The position numbers and the translations under genes are program-made. This document shows, one piece after another, positions 35,887 through 44,887 of a DNA stretch of 64,000 bases (position 1 is the stretch's first letter; each line of letters opens with the position of its first letter). The DNA is from an uncultured Pseudomonas sp. Its GTDB lineage: Bacteria; Pseudomonadota; Gammaproteobacteria; Pseudomonadales; Pseudomonadaceae. Location of the stretch: assembly GCA_943912755.1 (NCBI GenBank), contig CALTWF010000004.1, positions 1 through 64,000 of the forward strand. Direction: 5' to 3'. The notes below the pieces were generated by a model, which was given only the letters and a program-made list of their open reading frames with translations, did no database searches and was not told the origin of the DNA.

Positions 35887-36026
35887 CACAACTCCTTGTG
35901 GCGTTTGCGAAACGCAGTCCTTCCTGGAACGCGGCCTGTCTGGAAAGGCCCGGGGAGGCAAAGGTTACCAAAAGTTTCAAGATGGCGAAATAAAGGCTCG
36001 CGCGCATCTCTGCCTCCCCTTACGCC

Positions 36027-37886
36027 TCAGCCCTGCTGCACGATCACCTGGCTGTTGAGATCACGGATCAGCGCTTCGACCGTCGGCATCAGTGCCCGCA
36101 ACTGCTCAGGCGTGCAGGTCGAGCCGTCATTGCGGAAGTCCATGCGCCGGGTCACCACCACGCTGTTGCCGTCGCGGCGGTAGTCGGCGCGGTAGTCGAG
36201 GTTGTCGACCTTCAGCGTGACCGGCTTGGGCACGGCGATGATCTGCACCTGTGCGGGGAAGTCGAAGCGTGCTTCTTCCTCACTCAGGCTGGAAACGCAC
36301 AGGAACGGCTGCTTGCGCTCCTTCTCGCTGACGAAGCCCTGGGCGTTCTGCGCGATACCGCCGGCAAAGCTGCTCAGGGTCGGCACGCCGATCGGCCCGG
36401 GCAGGTTGACCAGGTTGCGCAGGTGCCCGCTGATCTGCATCTGGAAGCCATGCCCCTGCTTGTCCAGCTTCTTGCCTTCGACCCGGCCGATGCCGGAATG
36501 GCCGTAGCTGCTGAGGATGCGCTGGACCAGCATGTCGCGCTCGCCCGGCGCCATGTTGCGCAGGCCGTAGCGGTTCAGCTCCGCGCCCCAGCCTTCGATG
36601 GTCGAGTCACTGCTGAAGTCCGCCTCGCCGCTGTCGCTGATGCTGAAGGTGGTGCGGCTGTTTACCGAGCTGAGCTGGGTTTTCGGCGTGCGGGCGAGGG
36701 TGCCCGGGCCGACCAGGACCACCGGCTTGTCCATGTCCGGCAGCGGCAGGAAGCCGGCGGCGATACCTTTCATGGTCGGGTCGAGATAGAGGTCGAGGCT
36801 GGGGATAAAGGTGATCGCGTGGTTGATCACGCCCAGGGTCGGCACCTTGGGCAACTGGTAGGCGTTGCCCAGGTTGATCAGCGCCGGGGTGCTGTGGATA
36901 TCCACTGCCGCCAGCAAGGCGCCGAGCAGCGCGACATGGTCCTTGCAGTCGCCATAGCGGTTGCTCAGCACCGTATCGGCGGCATGTGGCACCACCCCGC
37001 CAGCACCGATGTAGACGGCGACGAAGCGGACGTTCTTGCGTACCCAGTCGCTCAGCACCAGGGCCTTGGCCCGTGGCTCGGCGACGTGGGCGGTGAGGGA
37101 CCTGGCCAGCTCGGCGATGGCCGGCGTCACCTCGAACTGCGCGCGCGCCGCATAGGCCTTGGCGAAGGCGGCGTAGTCGGCGAAGGTCGATACCGCCAGG
37201 TACTGGCCATAGTCCGAGTACGACACCGAGCCCAGTTCCATGCGCGGCTGCGCATCGTGCTGGTAGTCCCAGCGCCACAGCTTGCGACCGCTGGCCGCCT
37301 GCGGGGTGGACGGCTTGAAGTCATGGGCATCGGCCTGCAGCGGCATGGCCGCGGGCAGGTCGTAGACCACGCTCATCTGCTTCACCGGATAGATGTAAGG
37401 GAATACCGTGTCCTCGAACTGGCCGGGGAACAGCGCGGTATTGCGATGGCGCTTGTAGGTCAGCACCAGCCGGTCGCCCACGGCGACCTCGGGGAATATC
37501 ACTACCTTGACCAGGCTGTCGAGGAACATCGGCGCATCGGCCGAGGCCTGTTGTTGCTGTTCCTTGATCTGCTCGGCACTGACCTGGACCTTGCGCCCGT
37601 CGGGCTTCTCGGTATACGCCTCGACCACTTCGAGACTTTCCAGGGTGCGGTTGTAGGGCAGCGATTGCTGGGCGGTGGTCTTGATCGCGCGGTCTTCCTC
37701 GATATGGAAGACCAGTTCATGGCGCAGGTCGTAGCTGCCGTCCGCTTCGACGCGGTACTGGCGGGCATCCCGCTCCACGGTGACGGAGCGGTCGCGCCCG
37801 TCCTCCGCGGCCTGGGCCAGGTTAAGGGTGAACAGGCAGAACAGCAGGCCCAGCCAGTGCGCCGGGCGTGAAACGAGCCACTTCAT
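36027..37886 (-). CDS. DUF3857 / transglutaminase-like exported protein
   Basis: A 619-residue exported protein. The signal peptide (HWLGLLFCLFTLNLAQA) is cleaved near residue 26. Residues about 40-220 are a DUF3857 domain; residues about 260-350 are a transglutaminase-like core with the catalytic Cys in NRYGDCKDHVALL and the His in INHAITFIPSLDLYLDPT. The C-terminal third resembles DUF3858-type beta domains. The family is periplasmic, common in Pseudomonas and Bacteroidetes, with unknown substrate. The start at 37886 follows AGGATCTCT. A Fur-like box lies 40 bp upstream. Confidence 0.86.
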   Translation of the reverse strand: MKWLVSRPAHWLGLLFCLFTLNLAQAAEDGRDRSVTVERDARQYRVEADGSYDLRHELVFHIEEDRAIKTTAQQSLPYNRTLESLEVVEAYTEKPDGRKVQVSAEQIKEQQQQASADAPMFLDSLVKVVIFPEVAVGDRLVLTYKRHRNTALFPGQFEDTVFPYIYPVKQMSVVYDLPAAMPLQADAHDFKPSTPQAASGRKLWRWDYQHDAQPRMELGSVSYSDYGQYLAVSTFADYAAFAKAYAARAQFEVTPAIAELARSLTAHVAEPRAKALVLSDWVRKNVRFVAVYIGAGGVVPHAADTVLSNRYGDCKDHVALLGALLAAVDIHSTPALINLGNAYQLPKVPTLGVINHAITFIPSLDLYLDPTMKGIAAGFLPLPDMDKPVVLVGPGTLARTPKTQLSSVNSRTTFSISDSGEADFSSDSTIEGWGAELNRYGLRNMAPGERDMLVQRILSSYGHSGIGRVEGKKLDKQGHGFQMQISGHLRNLVNLPGPIGVPTLSSFAGGIAQNAQGFVSEKERKQPFLCVSSLSEEEARFDFPAQVQIIAVPKPVTLKVDNLDYRADYRRDGNSVVVTRRMDFRNDGSTCTPEQLRALMPTVEALIRDLNSQVIVQQG

Positions 37887-37925
37887 AGAGATCCTTCTTG
37901 CAGGCGGGTTTCGAAATTGATTGGC

Positions 37926-37944
37926 AATAATGCGAATCAATATT
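37926..37944. promoter_or_regulatory. Possible Fur box upstream of the DUF3857 gene
   Basis: AATAATGCGAATCAATATT matches the 19-bp Fur consensus GATAATGATAATCATTATC at 14 positions, counted by eye. Iron control of this gene is speculative. Confidence 0.4.
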
Positions 37945-37979
37945 GTCATTGTGCCTGATGTGGTTCTCTGATGCAGGGC

Positions 37980-38729
37980 TCAGCGGGTGCCGAGAATCTT
38001 GCCGAGGAACTGCCGGGTCCGTTCCTGCTGCGGATTGGCGAACAGCGCCTTGGCCTCGCCCTGTTCGACGATCACTCCCTTGTCGAAGAAGATCACCCGG
38101 TTGGCCACGTCGCGGGCGAAGCTCATCTCGTGGGTGACGATGATCATGGTGCGGTTTTCCCGGGCGAGGTCGCGGATGGTCGCCAGCACCTCGCCGACCA
38201 GTTCCGGATCGAGCGCCGAAGTGGGCTCGTCGAACAGGATTACCTGCGGCTCCATCGCCAGGGCCCGGGCGATCGCTACCCGCTGTTGCTGGCCGCCGGA
38301 CAGGCGCCGGGGGTAGGCGTCTTCCTTGCCGGCCAGGCCGACCTTGGCGAGCAAGGCGCGGCCGAGCTTTTCCGCTTGTTCACGCGCGGTCTTCTTCACC
38401 ACTACAGGGCCTTCGATGACGTTTTCCAGGGCCGTGCGATGGGGGAACAGGTTGAAGTTCTGGAACACGAAACCGACCTGCTGGCGCAGGCGGCGGATCA
38501 GGTTGCCTTGCTGGTTCAGCGGCTTGCCGGCATCGATCGCCACGTCGCCGACCTGGATCAGGCCGCTGTCCGGGGTTTCCAGCAGGTTCAGGCAACGCAG
38601 GAAGGTGGTCTTGCCCGAGCCGCTGGGGCCGATGATGGCAATCACCTCGCCGGGTTCGACGTTCAGGTCGATGTCCTTGAGCACGGCCTGGCCGTTGAAC
38701 TGCTTGTTGAGTTTTTCCACCCGGATCAT
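37980..38729 (-). CDS. tcyN: L-cystine ABC importer ATP-binding protein
   Basis: A 249-residue polar-amino-acid-type ATPase. Walker A is GPSGSGKT (residues 34-41), the signature is LSGGQQQRV, Walker B is VILFDEPTSALDPE and the switch histidine is in IVTHEM. The full family length and the neighbours identify it as the TcyN/YecC energy subunit for cystine uptake. Its ATG overlaps the permease stop by 4 bp. Confidence 0.93.
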   Translation of the reverse strand: MIRVEKLNKQFNGQAVLKDIDLNVEPGEVIAIIGPSGSGKTTFLRCLNLLETPDSGLIQVGDVAIDAGKPLNQQGNLIRRLRQQVGFVFQNFNLFPHRTALENVIEGPVVVKKTAREQAEKLGRALLAKVGLAGKEDAYPRRLSGGQQQRVAIARALAMEPQVILFDEPTSALDPELVGEVLATIRDLARENRTMIIVTHEMSFARDVANRVIFFDKGVIVEQGEAKALFANPQQERTRQFLGKILGTR

Positions 38730-39400
38730 CGCTGCGGCTCCTGGTCATGCCGGTTGACCCGGGTTTCCATGCGGTGCTGGAAGTGCGCGAGGACGCTGCA
38801 GAGGATCCAGTAGATCACCGCCACGGCCAGGTACATGGTGAACACTTCGAAGGTCCGCGCGGTGATCAGCTGCGCCTGGCGGAACAGCTCGGGGACCTGG
38901 ATGGTGGCGGCCAGGGCGGTGTCCTTGACCAGCGAGATAAAGCTGTTGCCCAGCGGCGGCAGGGCGGTGCGCAGGGCCTGCGGTAGGATCGCCCGGCGCA
39001 TCGCCTGGGTGCGGGTCATGCCGATGCTGGCGGCAGCCTCCCACTGGCCGCGGTCGATGGACGAGATCGCCGCGCGCAGGATCTCGCAGATATACGCGGC
39101 CATGTTCAGCGACAGGCCGATCAGCGAGGCCGGGATCGGATCGAGTTCGATACCGATCTGCGGCAGGCCGAAGTAGATGACGAACAGTTGCACCAGCAGC
39201 GGCGTGCCGCGGAAGAACGACACATAGATGCGCGCCGGCCAGTCCAGCAGGCGCCGCTTCGACAGGCGCATCAGGGCCAGGGCAAAGCCCAGGACCAGGC
39301 CGAAGAACATGCCGCCGACACTGAGCAGCACGGTGTAGCCAGCGCCCTTCAGCAGGAAGGGCGTGGAGTCGGCAACCAGTTGCAGGCTTTCGGCGATCAT
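38726..39400 (-). CDS. tcyL: L-cystine ABC importer permease
   Basis: A 224-residue His/Glu/Gln/Arg/opine-family permease (TcyL/YecS-like) with about four to five membrane segments and the EAA-type loop around REAASIGMTRTQAM-like sequence, seen here as GQWEAAASIGMTRTQAMRRA, ILPQALRTALPPLGN. It starts overlapping the tcyJ stop by 4 bp and ends overlapping the ATPase start, so the three subunits are translationally coupled. Confidence 0.93.
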   Translation of the reverse strand: MIAESLQLVADSTPFLLKGAGYTVLLSVGGMFFGLVLGFALALMRLSKRRLLDWPARIYVSFFRGTPLLVQLFVIYFGLPQIGIELDPIPASLIGLSLNMAAYICEILRAAISSIDRGQWEAAASIGMTRTQAMRRAILPQALRTALPPLGNSFISLVKDTALAATIQVPELFRQAQLITARTFEVFTMYLAVAVIYWILCSVLAHFQHRMETRVNRHDQEPQR

Positions 39401-40197
39401 TTAGTCACGTCGGCACCGAAGTACTTCTCCGACAGCCTGGCCAGCGTGCCGTCGGCGCGCAGCTTGTCGAGGGCCTTGTTGATCGCGTCGAGCAGTTCCG
39501 GTTCGCCCTTGCGCAGGGCAATGCCGGATTCCAGGCGGGAGAAGGCGGCGCCGGCCAGTTCGGTGTCCTTGGCCTTCTGCGCGTATTCCAGCGCGGCCAG
39601 GCGGTCGACCAGGATCGCGTCGATACGGCCGTTGCGCAGGTCGGCGAACTTGCTCGGGTCGTCTTCATAGGTGCGCACGTCGGCCTGCGGCACGGTCTGT
39701 TTCACCCATTGCTCGTAGTTGGTGCCCAGGCCCACGCCGACCTTCTTGCCGGCCAGGTCGGCGGCGGCGTTGATCTTCAGCGCCTCGGCCTTTTTCTTCA
39801 GGATCAGCGCCTGGATGCCGGAAACGGTGTAGGGCGCGGAAAAGTCGTACTTCTTCTTGCGCTCATCGGAGATGGTCACCTGGTTGACCACCACGTCCAG
39901 GCGCTTGGATTCGAGGGCGGCGAGAATGCCGTCCCACTTGGTTGGCTGGACCTTGGCCTTGACCCCCAGCTCCTTGGCCAGGGCTTCCGACAGTTCCACT
40001 TCGAAGCCGGTGAGCTTGCCGTTCTCGTCGACGAAGCTGAAGGGCGGGTAGGTGCCTTCCAGGCCGACGTTGATCACGCCCTTGTCCTTGATCGTCTGCA
40101 ACTGCTCGCCGGCGACCGCCTGGCCAAGCAGGCTGGCGCCCAGCAGGAGGCCCGCGCCGACACCGAGAATGCGTTTGGTGAAAACGGAAATCGTCAT
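39397..40197 (-). CDS. tcyJ: L-cystine-binding protein
   Basis: A 266-residue periplasmic protein of the FliY/TcyJ type. The signal peptide (KRILGVGAGLLLGASLLGQA) is cleaved near residue 29. The SBP_bac_3 fold is clear (GVINVGLEGTYPPFSF, NGKLTGFEVELSEALAKELG, DVVVNQVTISDERKKKYDFS). As first gene of tcyJLN it would carry cystine to the importer; D-cysteine desulfhydrase (downstream on the map, upstream in transcription) and serine acetyltransferase stand next to it. Confidence 0.94.
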   Translation of the reverse strand: MTISVFTKRILGVGAGLLLGASLLGQAVAGEQLQTIKDKGVINVGLEGTYPPFSFVDENGKLTGFEVELSEALAKELGVKAKVQPTKWDGILAALESKRLDVVVNQVTISDERKKKYDFSAPYTVSGIQALILKKKAEALKINAAADLAGKKVGVGLGTNYEQWVKQTVPQADVRTYEDDPSKFADLRNGRIDAILVDRLAALEYAQKAKDTELAGAAFSRLESGIALRKGEPELLDAINKALDKLRADGTLARLSEKYFGADVTK

Positions 40198-40252
40198 GCC
40201 CTGTCCCCAGTCGTGTTGTGGAAGTGGTGGTGACTATAGGGGCGCGATCAAT

Positions 40253-40310
40253 AGGCCTGAAAATAATAAAAAAGAATTTTTCTATACCTTTTAGGCCTAT
40301 AAACCTACGC
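40253..40310 (-). promoter_or_regulatory. Upstream region of tcyJ with shared element B and an outer inverted repeat
   Basis: On the minus strand it contains AAAGGTATAGAAAAATTC followed by an AT-rich run, resembling elements A (22261) and C (45950). It is framed by ATAGGCCT and AGGCCTAT, an 8-bp perfect inverted repeat around it. It lies 60-110 bp before the tcyJ start. A CysB-type operator is inferred. Confidence 0.5.
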
Positions 40311-40315
40311 CGGTC

Positions 40316-41314
40316 TCAGCGTTGATAGACATCAGGGTAGGCGAATAATGCTGGCGCCCCGCCCGTGTGCAGAAAAATCAGCGGACCCTCGTCGAAGCGC
40401 TGCCGGGCAACGCCGTCGAGCAGCCCGGCCATGGCCTTGCCGGTATACACCGGGTCGAGCAGCAGGCCTTCCTGGCTGGCCAGCAAGCGGATGGCGGCGA
40501 GTCCGCCGGCATTGGCCTCGCCGTAGCGCGGCGCGTAGTACTCGTCCCACAGATGAACCTTGAATGCGTTTGGCAGCGGTACTCCGAGCAGCTCGGCGGT
40601 GCGCTCGGCCAGGGCCTGGACCTTGGGCTTCTGCGCTTCTTCGCTACGCGACACGGTGACGCCGATCACTGGCAGGTCCGGCAGGCGTTCGGCCAGGGCC
40701 AGGGCCAGGCCGGCGTGGGTGCCGGCGCTGCCGGAGGCGAGGACCACGCCGGCGAAGCGCTGGCCGCTGTGCTCGATCTGCTCGGCCAGTTCCAGCCCGG
40801 CGCGCACGTAGCCCAGGGCGCCGAGGGCATTGGAGCCGCCGATGGGCACCAGGTACGGCTTGCGCCCGCTGGCATGCAGGCGCACGCCGAGGGCCTGGAG
40901 TTGTTCGTCGGCGTTGTCGAGGTTGTCCACCCGTTCGACCTTGGCATCGAACAGCTCCAGCAGCAGGCGGTTGCCGTTTGCCAGGTAGCTGGCCGAGTCG
41001 GTCCCGATGGGGTTTTCCAGCAGGGCCACGCAGCCCAGGCCGAGGCGGGCGGCGAGGGCGGCGGTCTGACGCACATGGTTGGACTGGATTGCCCCGGCGG
41101 TGACCAGAGTGTCGGCGCCCTTGGCCAGGGCATCGGCGGCGAGGTATTCGAGCTTGCGCAGCTTGTTGCCGCCGAGGGCCAGCGGGGTCAGGTCGTCGCG
41201 CTTGATGTAGAGGTCGCGTTCGACCCAGTCCGACAGGCGCTGGAGCTTTTCCAGTGGGGTCGGCGTACCGAGCAGTTCCAGGCGATTGAAGCGGGACAGC
41301 TGTCGTTCGATCAT
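40316..41314 (-). CDS. dcyD: D-cysteine desulfhydrase
   Basis: A 332-residue fold-type-II PLP enzyme that converts D-cysteine to pyruvate, sulfide and ammonia; relatives act as ACC deaminases. The PLP lysine is Lys51 in [14 protein letters not shown], with the SNH motif in [20 protein letters not shown] and a phosphate loop GSAGTHAG. It lies just upstream of tcyJLN in the same direction, an arrangement shared with enteric dcyD-fliY loci, which supports the desulfhydrase call over ACC deaminase. The start is at 41314. Confidence 0.9.
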   Translation of the reverse strand: MIERQLSRFNRLELLGTPTPLEKLQRLSDWVERDLYIKRDDLTPLALGGNKLRKLEYLAADALAKGADTLVTAGAIQSNHVRQTAALAARLGLGCVALLENPIGTDSASYLANGNRLLLELFDAKVERVDNLDNADEQLQALGVRLHASGRKPYLVPIGGSNALGALGYVRAGLELAEQIEHSGQRFAGVVLASGSAGTHAGLALALAERLPDLPVIGVTVSRSEEAQKPKVQALAERTAELLGVPLPNAFKVHLWDEYYAPRYGEANAGGLAAIRLLASQEGLLLDPVYTGKAMAGLLDGVARQRFDEGPLIFLHTGGAPALFAYPDVYQR

Positions 41315-41383
41315 GGGCGTAGTCGGTTGTAGGAAAATTCGAGCATAGGCAGGCATTGGGACACAGGCAACCGGGTCGGCCTC

Positions 41384-41403
41384 ATCGCTGGCTTGCCAGC
41401 GAT
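41384..41403. repeat. Isolated REP half-element
   Basis: ATCGCTGGCTTGCCAGCGAT, a 20-base near-perfect palindrome that joins the outer ends of the REP unit with its middle missing. It lies upstream of dcyD and of epsC. Confidence 0.8.
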
Positions 41404-41555
41404 TGGAGCCATCCCGGTATTCCTGCTTATGCCGCCCATATAGCCAACCGTCATAACAGGGTATTTTTTCCACCCCCCGCCCATGACGTAGAGTGCTGGA
41501 CCAAGAGAGCGGCATTCCCCTACCAGTCCCACGCCGCCGAGCAGGAGAAACCACC

Positions 41556-42488
41556 GTGAGCGACAACGCGCAACCCGGGTATTGGCAATTGAATTCCATC
41601 GTCGGCCAGCTGCGCTCGGCCCGAGATGAGTGGCGCACCCGCAATGGCCGCAGCAGCGGCGAACAGGGCGGACGCGAGCTGCCGTCGCGCGAGGCGGTGA
41701 AGCAGATCCTCGAACAACTCTGTGGCGCGCTGTTCCCGATGCGCCTGGGTCCGGTGGACCTGCGCGAGGAAAGCGAAGACTTCTACGTCGGCCACACCCT
41801 CGACTCGGCCCTCACCGCGCTGCTGGCCCAGGCGCGCCTGGAACTGCGCTACGCCGCCCGCCACGGCAAGCAGGACGATGCCGATGTCGACGCCACCGCA
41901 CTGCGCCTGATCCAGGAGTTCGCCGCGGCCCTGCCGGCCATGCGCGTGCTGCTGGATACCGACGTGCTGGCCGCCTTCAATGGCGACCCGGCGGCGCGCA
42001 GTGTCGATGAAGTGCTGCTGTGCTACCCCGGCGTGCTGGCGATCATCCATCACCGTCTGGCCCACCACCTGTACCGTGCCGGCCTGCCGTTGCTGGCGCG
42101 GATCAGTTCGGAACTTGCGCACTCGATCACCGGCATCGATATCCACCCTGGTGCGCAGATCGGCCCGAGCTTCTTCATCGACCACGGTACCGGGGTGGTG
42201 ATCGGCGAAACCGCGATCATCGGCGAGCGGGTGCGCATCTACCAGCACGTCACCCTGGGCGCCAAGCGCTTCCCCGAGGACGAATGCGGCAAGCTGCAGA
42301 AGGGCCACCCGCGCCACCCGATCGTCGAGGACGACGTGGTGATCTACGCCGGCGCGACCATTCTCGGGCGGATCACCATCGGCCAGGGCTCGACCATCGG
42401 CGGTAACGTCTGGCTGACCCGCAGCGTGCCGGCGGAAAGCAATATCACCCAGGCCAACCTGCAGTCGGATGAGGGGGCGCAGAAGTAG
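41556..42488 (+). CDS. epsC: Serine O-acetyltransferase (EpsC type)
   Basis: A 310-residue left-handed beta-helix acetyltransferase that makes O-acetylserine for cysteine synthesis. The N-terminal helical domain is followed by hexapeptide repeats ([40 protein letters not shown]), including the catalytic Asp/His (IDHGTG). It is longer at the N-terminus than enteric CysE, as in EpsC proteins. The start is a GTG at 41556 behind CAGGAGAAA. It is divergent from dcyD-tcyJLN, so cysteine synthesis and cystine uptake face each other. Confidence 0.92.
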   Translation: MSDNAQPGYWQLNSIVGQLRSARDEWRTRNGRSSGEQGGRELPSREAVKQILEQLCGALFPMRLGPVDLREESEDFYVGHTLDSALTALLAQARLELRYAARHGKQDDADVDATALRLIQEFAAALPAMRVLLDTDVLAAFNGDPAARSVDEVLLCYPGVLAIIHHRLAHHLYRAGLPLLARISSELAHSITGIDIHPGAQIGPSFFIDHGTGVVIGETAIIGERVRIYQHVTLGAKRFPEDECGKLQKGHPRHPIVEDDVVIYAGATILGRITIGQGSTIGGNVWLTRSVPAESNITQANLQSDEGAQK

Positions 42489-42503
42489 TTTTTCCGTGGC
42501 TTT

Positions 42504-42590
42504 GAGGGCCCTATCGCTGGCAAGCCAGCTCCCACAGGTACTGCATGCACCGGACCTTGTGGGAGCTGGCTTGCCAGCGATGAGGCCCTC
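42504..42590. repeat. REP palindrome pair (copy 7)
   Basis: Arms GAGGGCCCTATCGCTGGCAA... and its complement of about 33 bp with one mismatch, around a CATGCACCGGACC-type spacer. It lies between epsC and betT. Confidence 0.92.
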
Positions 42591-42659
42591 GATAACACCA
42601 GAAATTTCCCAGTCCAGTAGTCAGCTATAGGTCGCCTCGGTCCCTGATCCATGTTTAAC

Positions 42660-42675
42660 TTGAACGCTTGTTCAA
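42660..42675. promoter_or_regulatory. Candidate BetI-type operator of betT
   Basis: TTGAACGCTTGTTCAA, i.e. TTGAAC-N4-GTTCAA, extended outward as AAC...ATT with one mismatch. It is a TetR-type palindrome about 100 bp upstream of betT and resembles choline-responsive BetI sites. No betI is in this window. Confidence 0.6.
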
Positions 42676-42774
42676 ATTAAAACGCTGGTCCGCTGCCGGT
42701 GTTCAACAGGAGGATCTGCCTTTGCTGAACCCGTTCAACCCCACCGCTCTCCCGTCTTGCGGGGTGCTTCTGCG

Positions 42775-44760
42775 ATGAATGCCCCGTCGAAGATCCGCAT
42801 GAATCCCCCGGTGTTCTACTTCGCCGCCAGTTTCATCCTGCTGTTCGCCGTTGCGGTGATCGCCAATCCCCAACTCGCCGGCGAGTGGCTGCTGGCCGCG
42901 CAGAACTGGGCGGCGCATACCGTCGGCTGGTACTACATGCTGGCCATGACCCTATACCTGGTGTTCGTGGTGGTTACCGCGTTGTCCGGCTACGGCAAGA
43001 TCAAGCTCGGCGCCGACCATGACGAGCCCGAGTTCAGCTACCTGTCCTGGGCCGGCATGCTGTTCGCCGCCGGCATCAGCATCACCCTGTTCTTCTTCTG
43101 CGTCTCCGAACCCCTGACCCACCTGATGCAGCCGCCCCAGGGCGAAGCCGGCACGGTGGAAGCGGGGCGCCAGGCGATGCAGGTGCTGTTCCTGCACTGG
43201 GGCCTGCACGGCTGGGGCGTGTTCGCCTTCGTCGGCATGGCCCTGGCCTACTTCGCCTACCGCCACAACCTGCCGCTGGCCCTGCGCTCGGCGCTGTACC
43301 CGCTGATCGGCAAGCGCATCAACGGGCCGATCGGCTACGCGGTGGATGGCTTCGGCATCATCGCCACGGTGTTCGGCCTCGGCGCCGACATGGGCTTCGG
43401 CGTGCTGCACCTCAATTCCGGCCTCGACTACCTGTTCGGCATCGCCCACACCCAGTGGGTGCAGGTGGCGCTGATCGCCCTGATGATGGGGGCGGCGGTG
43501 CTGGTGGCGGTGGCCGGGGTGGAGAAGGGCGTGCGGGTGATGTCCGACGTCAACCTGTTCCTCGCCTGTGCGCTGCTGCTCTTCGTGCTGTTCGCCGGGC
43601 CCACCCAGCACCTGTTCAACACCCTGATCCAGAACCTCGGCGACTACCTCGCCGTGCTGCCGCGCAAGAGCTTCGATGTCTATGCCTACGATGGCGCCAA
43701 CGACTGGCTGGGCAACTGGACGGTGTTCTACTGGGCCTGGTGGATTGCCTGGGCGCCGTTCGTGGGGCTGTTCATCGCACGGATCTCCCGCGGCAGGACC
43801 ATCCGCGAATTCGTCTTTGGCGTGCTGTTGATCCCGCTGGGCTTCACCCTGGCGTGGATGTCGATCTTCGGCAACAGCGCCCTGGCCCAAGTGCTCGACC
43901 ACGGCATGACCGCGCTGGCCGACTCGGCGCTGAACAACCCGTCGATGACTCTCTACCTGCTGCTGGAAACCTACCCCTGGAGCAAGGCGGTGATCGCCGT
44001 CACCGTGTTCATCAGCTTCGTCTTCTTCGTCACCTCGGCCGACTCCGGCACCGTGGTGCTCTCGACCCTCTCGGCCAAGGGCGGCAGCACCGACGAAGAC
44101 GGCCCGAACTGGCTGCGGGTGTTCTGGGGCGTGATGACCGCGCTGGTCACCAGCGGCCTGCTGTTCGCCGGCAGCATCGACTCGCTGAAATCGGCGGTGG
44201 TGCTCACCTCGCTGCCGTTCTCGGTGATCCTGCTGGCGATGATGTGGGGCCTGCACAAGGCGTTCTACCTGGAGTCGCAGCGGCGTATCGCGCAGATGCA
44301 CTCGCTGTCGCCGTCCGCCGGCTCGCGGCGCGGCAAGAACGGCTGGCGCCAGCGCCTCAGCCAGGCGGTGCACTTCCCGTCGCGGGACGAGGTGTACCGC
44401 TTCATGGAAGACGTGGTGCGCCCGGCAATTGCCGAGGTCACCGAGGTCTACGCGGAAAAAGGCCTGCGCGTCATCACCCAGGAAGACCCGAGCCACGACA
44501 ACGTCAGCCTGAAGATCGGCCACGGCGAGGAACAGCCGTTCCTCTACCAGGTGCAGATGCGCGGCTACTTCACCCCGTCCTTCGCCCTCGCCGGGCTTGG
44601 CACCCAGGAGCTGAAGAACCGGCGCTACTACCGCGCCGAAGTGCACCTGAGCGAAGGCAGCCAGGACTATGACCTGATGGGCTACAGCAAGGAGCAGATC
44701 ATCAACGACATCCTCGACCAGTACGAGCGGCATTTGCAGTATCTGCATCTGGTGCGGTGA
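42775..44760 (+). CDS. betT: Choline BCCT transporter, BetT type
   Basis: A 661-residue betaine/choline/carnitine transporter with twelve predicted membrane helices up to about residue 500, the family motif around WTVFYWAWWIAWAPFVGLFI, and a long soluble C-terminal tail of about 150 residues that marks osmoregulated BetT proteins. It imports choline, with Na+ or H+ coupling not decidable here. The ATG at 42775 was chosen; the start upstream is only a TTG. It is monocistronic, with a BetI-like palindrome upstream and a REP pair downstream. No betaine synthesis genes lie nearby. Confidence 0.93.
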   Translation: MNAPSKIRMNPPVFYFAASFILLFAVAVIANPQLAGEWLLAAQNWAAHTVGWYYMLAMTLYLVFVVVTALSGYGKIKLGADHDEPEFSYLSWAGMLFAAGISITLFFFCVSEPLTHLMQPPQGEAGTVEAGRQAMQVLFLHWGLHGWGVFAFVGMALAYFAYRHNLPLALRSALYPLIGKRINGPIGYAVDGFGIIATVFGLGADMGFGVLHLNSGLDYLFGIAHTQWVQVALIALMMGAAVLVAVAGVEKGVRVMSDVNLFLACALLLFVLFAGPTQHLFNTLIQNLGDYLAVLPRKSFDVYAYDGANDWLGNWTVFYWAWWIAWAPFVGLFIARISRGRTIREFVFGVLLIPLGFTLAWMSIFGNSALAQVLDHGMTALADSALNNPSMTLYLLLETYPWSKAVIAVTVFISFVFFVTSADSGTVVLSTLSAKGGSTDEDGPNWLRVFWGVMTALVTSGLLFAGSIDSLKSAVVLTSLPFSVILLAMMWGLHKAFYLESQRRIAQMHSLSPSAGSRRGKNGWRQRLSQAVHFPSRDEVYRFMEDVVRPAIAEVTEVYAEKGLRVITQEDPSHDNVSLKIGHGEEQPFLYQVQMRGYFTPSFALAGLGTQELKNRRYYRAEVHLSEGSQDYDLMGYSKEQIINDILDQYERHLQYLHLVR

Positions 44761-44795
44761 CAGGTTGGGGGTATAGAGCTTGTGAGTGACTCGGA

Positions 44796-44886
44796 CCTGT
44801 GGGAGCTGGCTTGCCAGCGATGAGGCCCGGCCAGACAGTATCTTTGTCATGGCTGACTCAATCGCTGGCAAGCCAGCTCCCACAGG
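44796..44886. repeat. REP palindrome pair in the opposite order (copy 8)
   Basis: 26-bp perfect arms CCTGTGGGAGCTGGCTTGCC... and its complement, but arranged tail-to-tail compared with copies 1, 3, 5, 6 and 7. It lies between the convergent betT and lacI-like genes and reaches to two bases before the latter's stop. Confidence 0.92.
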
Positions 44887-44887
44887 G

